From: Muribaculaceae bacterium
Lineage (GTDB): Bacteria; Bacteroidota; Bacteroidia; Bacteroidales; Muribaculaceae
Assembly (NCBI GenBank): GCA_017940245.1
Contig: JAGAYZ010000021.1
Coordinates: 1 to 64,000 of the forward strand
Length of the DNA stretch: 64,000 nucleotides
Direction: 5' to 3'
The notes beneath the pieces are model-generated. The model was not told where the DNA came from, made no database searches, and saw only the letters and a program-made list of their open reading frames with translations. The first letter of the stretch is position 1. Each line of letters begins with the position of its first letter. Both the position numbers and the translations under genes were made by a program. Of this stretch, positions 62,548 through 64,000 are shown piece by piece.

Positions 62548-62820
62548 TTATTTCACTTGCTCCATGAACACTTTCGCGGGCTTAAATGCCGGAATCTTGT
62601 GCTCGGGAATAATGATGGTGGTGTTCTTAGAAATATTGCGTGCAGTTTTCTGAGAGCGTGTCTTCACAATAAAGCTACCGAATCCGCGTAGATACACATT
62701 CTCACCGCTCGACAGCGAATCCTTAACCTGTTCCATAAACTGTTCAACTGTAATTAAAACTGACGCTTTGTCAATTCCTGTTGCCTTAGCAATTTCGCTA
62801 ACGATGTCTGCTTTAGTCAT
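62548..62820 (-). CDS. hup: HU/IHF family DNA-binding protein
   Basis: A 90-residue histone-like protein. The helical N-terminus (TKADIVSEIAKATGIDKASV) is followed by the beta arms with LRGFGSFIVKTRSQKTARN and the usual KIPAFKPAK ending. It bends and compacts DNA as a dimer. Its size equals that of HU; whether it is the main HU or one of several paralogues, common in this phylum, is not known. Confidence 0.96.
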   Translation of the reverse strand: MTKADIVSEIAKATGIDKASVLITVEQFMEQVKDSLSSGENVYLRGFGSFIVKTRSQKTARNISKNTTIIIPEHKIPAFKPAKVFMEQVK

Positions 62821-63306
62821 TTTATAAAATTTATATGTGTTTAATGATTAACTATATTGTTCTACAACAGCATTTTAGCACGAATTTCGAGCACTTTTTT
62901 ACGCCATAAAAAAGGGCTCCTGTAAAAGCCGTTTCGAAAAATCTGCGCAAATATCGCACTTTTTTTTGAATTACGTGCTATCATTCAGCATTTTTTGTCA
63001 ATATTTTCAAAAAAATTATCATTTGAGCCTTTGGCGATTAACTTCCACAGAAGGAGAAAATTGAATCAGCAGGATATTTTTTTCATCTGTTTTTAATTAA
63101 CCACTTACTATCGGCAAGACTAAAGCAAAAAATGATGATTGTTAATAATTATTTTAATATATGTGATGGTTAAGTGAAATTTATTTCGTAAATTTGCACA
63201 ACTTTTAAGTGAGGTATTGTGCGTTATTGCCAACATTCCGGCGGCAAAATTCACTATATCAGCACATTACCTTGTTATTTAAGAAATTCAAATTAATTTT
63301 TCAAAT
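62821..63306. other. AT-rich divergent intergenic region
   Basis: A 486-base AT-rich gap between the diverging hup and nuoA genes. A TAAATTTG -7 box (63189-63196) probably serves nuoA with a leader of about 105 bases; no TTTG is found at the correct distance. No complete hup promoter is seen. I see no RNA gene or convincing small ORF. Confidence 0.7.
63189..63196 (+). promoter_or_regulatory. -7 box for nuo operon
   Basis: TAAATTTG followed by C, a good match to the -7 element; the -33 position (63165-63168) is GATG and does not match. Confidence 0.5.
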
Positions 63307-63681
63307 ATGGATTTATCAGTATTCGGAATTCAAGGCACCACTATGGCGGTCACCGCGGCACTCACCGCAGTCACACTAGTAGCCGGTGCCCTGATTATCG
63401 CGTTCCTTGTTGGCCCACGCAGTTACACGGAAAAGAAGGGTGAGCCCTATGAGTGCGGTATCCCCACTCGTGGCGAGTCGATGGCTCAGTTCCATGTGGG
63501 TTACTACCTGTTTTCCATCTTGTTCTTGATGTTTGATGTGGAGACTGTGTTTCTCTTTCCCTGGGCCACTATCTGCCGCGAACTGGGTCAGGGAGCACTG
63601 CTGGCCGTGGGAACATTCTTACTAATTCTAGTTTTAGGTCTGGCTTATGCCTGGAAGAAAGGAGCGTTGAGATGGAAATAA
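63307..63681 (+). CDS. nuoA: NADH-quinone oxidoreductase subunit A
   Basis: A 124-residue membrane subunit of respiratory complex I with three transmembrane helices (about 12-36, 65-88, 94-118). The conserved YECGIPTRGE loop (with the cysteine used in active/deactive transition in homologues) and the FDVETVFLFPWA segment are present. It is the first gene of the nuo operon; nuoB follows with a 10-base overlap. Whether the donor is NADH or ferredoxin depends on downstream genes outside the window. Confidence 0.96.
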   Translation: MDLSVFGIQGTTMAVTAALTAVTLVAGALIIAFLVGPRSYTEKKGEPYECGIPTRGESMAQFHVGYYLFSILFLMFDVETVFLFPWATICRELGQGALLAVGTFLLILVLGLAYAWKKGALRWK

Positions 63682-64000
63682 AAAATCCGAAAATCAAAAG
63701 TATGAAGCACGAGGACTTCAAAGACAATGGATATATTGAAGACCTCGTGGCGCAGTTAAACGGAGCAGGTGTTAACGTTATAGTGGGCAAAGCCGACCAA
63801 CTGATGAACTGGAGCAGAGCCAATTCATTGTGGCCGTTCTGTTTCGGCACTAGTTGCTGTGCAATTGAGTTCATGTGCTTGGGTGCAGCCCGTTACGACA
63901 TGGCTCGCTTTGGTGCCGAAGTTGCGCGCAACTCACCTCGCCAGGCCGACTATATCATGTGCCAGGGAACCATCACCTATCGCATGGCACCTGTGCTCAA
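63672..64000 (+). CDS. nuoB: NADH-quinone oxidoreductase subunit B, 3' end cut
   Basis: The first 109 residues of NuoB, the subunit that carries the terminal iron-sulfur cluster N2. The tandem cysteine motif CFGTSCCAIEFM is complete, and the reading frame continues out of the window. The start ATG at 63672 overlaps the nuoA stop; a second ATG at 63702 (MKHEDF) is an alternative. The upstream extension is rich in Lys and Asp. Confidence 0.95.
   Translation, partial: MEIKNPKIKSMKHEDFKDNGYIEDLVAQLNGAGVNVIVGKADQLMNWSRANSLWPFCFGTSCCAIEFMCLGAARYDMARFGAEVARNSPRQADYIMCQGTITYRMAPVL

Overview
The window is a gene-dense chromosomal stretch from a member of the Bacteroidales, probably a gut lineage near Muribaculaceae or Prevotella; the exact family is a guess. 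Supporting signs are promoters of the Bacteroidetes type (TTTG, 19-21 bases, TAnnTTTG), almost no Shine-Dalgarno sequences, Bacteroidetes-style BamD, RpoZ, LptF and OstA-like proteins, CotH and BspA-like surface proteins with dockerins, a DAHP synthase-chorismate mutase fusion, and a 30-residue AURKAIP1/COX24-type ribosomal protein. I see no phage, insertion sequence, CRISPR array or rRNA.

Layout. 1-6.5 kb (+): DUF5063 protein (cut by the window edge), M18 aminopeptidase, phosphoglucomutase, DAHP synthase-chorismate mutase, then rplY-pth-hslR-like. 6.6-11 kb (-): LysM/M23 peptidase, a 51-bp tandem-repeat secreted protein, recG, ispD. 11.1-12.5 kb (+): SufT-like protein, lpxH and a candidate small RNA. 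12.5-18.3 kb (-): the tight operon surA-like / OstA-like / mutL / PHP phosphatase. 18.6-21.2 kb (+): clpB. 21.3-32 kb (-): a BspA/Big_2/dockerin/FGE-sulfatase secreted protein of lower GC, an operon of BamA-like barrel, phosphoethanolamine transferase and LUD protein, a CotH-dockerin protein, and iorAB. 32.2-34.5 kb (-): YcxB-like protein and a phosphoesterase-propeller fusion. 34.6-47.2 kb (+): ABC-F ATPase, clpC-like, htpG, umuDC, a SpoU methyltransferase, radA, an ATP-grasp-like unknown, hydE. 47.1-49.6 kb (-): maf, rpsA. 50-53 kb (+): two secreted proteins with a shared C-terminal tail. 53.1-58.4 kb (-): alanine symporter, LptF/G permease, U32 protein. 58.5-59.7 kb (+): bamD-rpoZ. 60-62.8 kb (-): tRNA-Gly, a small lipoprotein, rng, the 30-aa ribosomal protein, HU. 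63.3-64 kb (+): start of the complex I operon, nuoA-nuoB.

Themes. Envelope biogenesis recurs (surA, OstA-like, lpxH, LptF/G, BamD, BamA-like, EptA-like). Protein quality control is the second theme: clpB and the clpC-htpG pair lie 18 kb apart, and each is preceded by an almost identical -24/-12 (sigma-54 type) promoter with correct spacing. I consider this the most interesting regulatory observation here. Other points worth checking are a probable small RNA after lpxH, a MutL that lacks the endonuclease motifs, a ClpC without its N-domain, and an ATP-grasp-like gene overlapping an orphan hydE.
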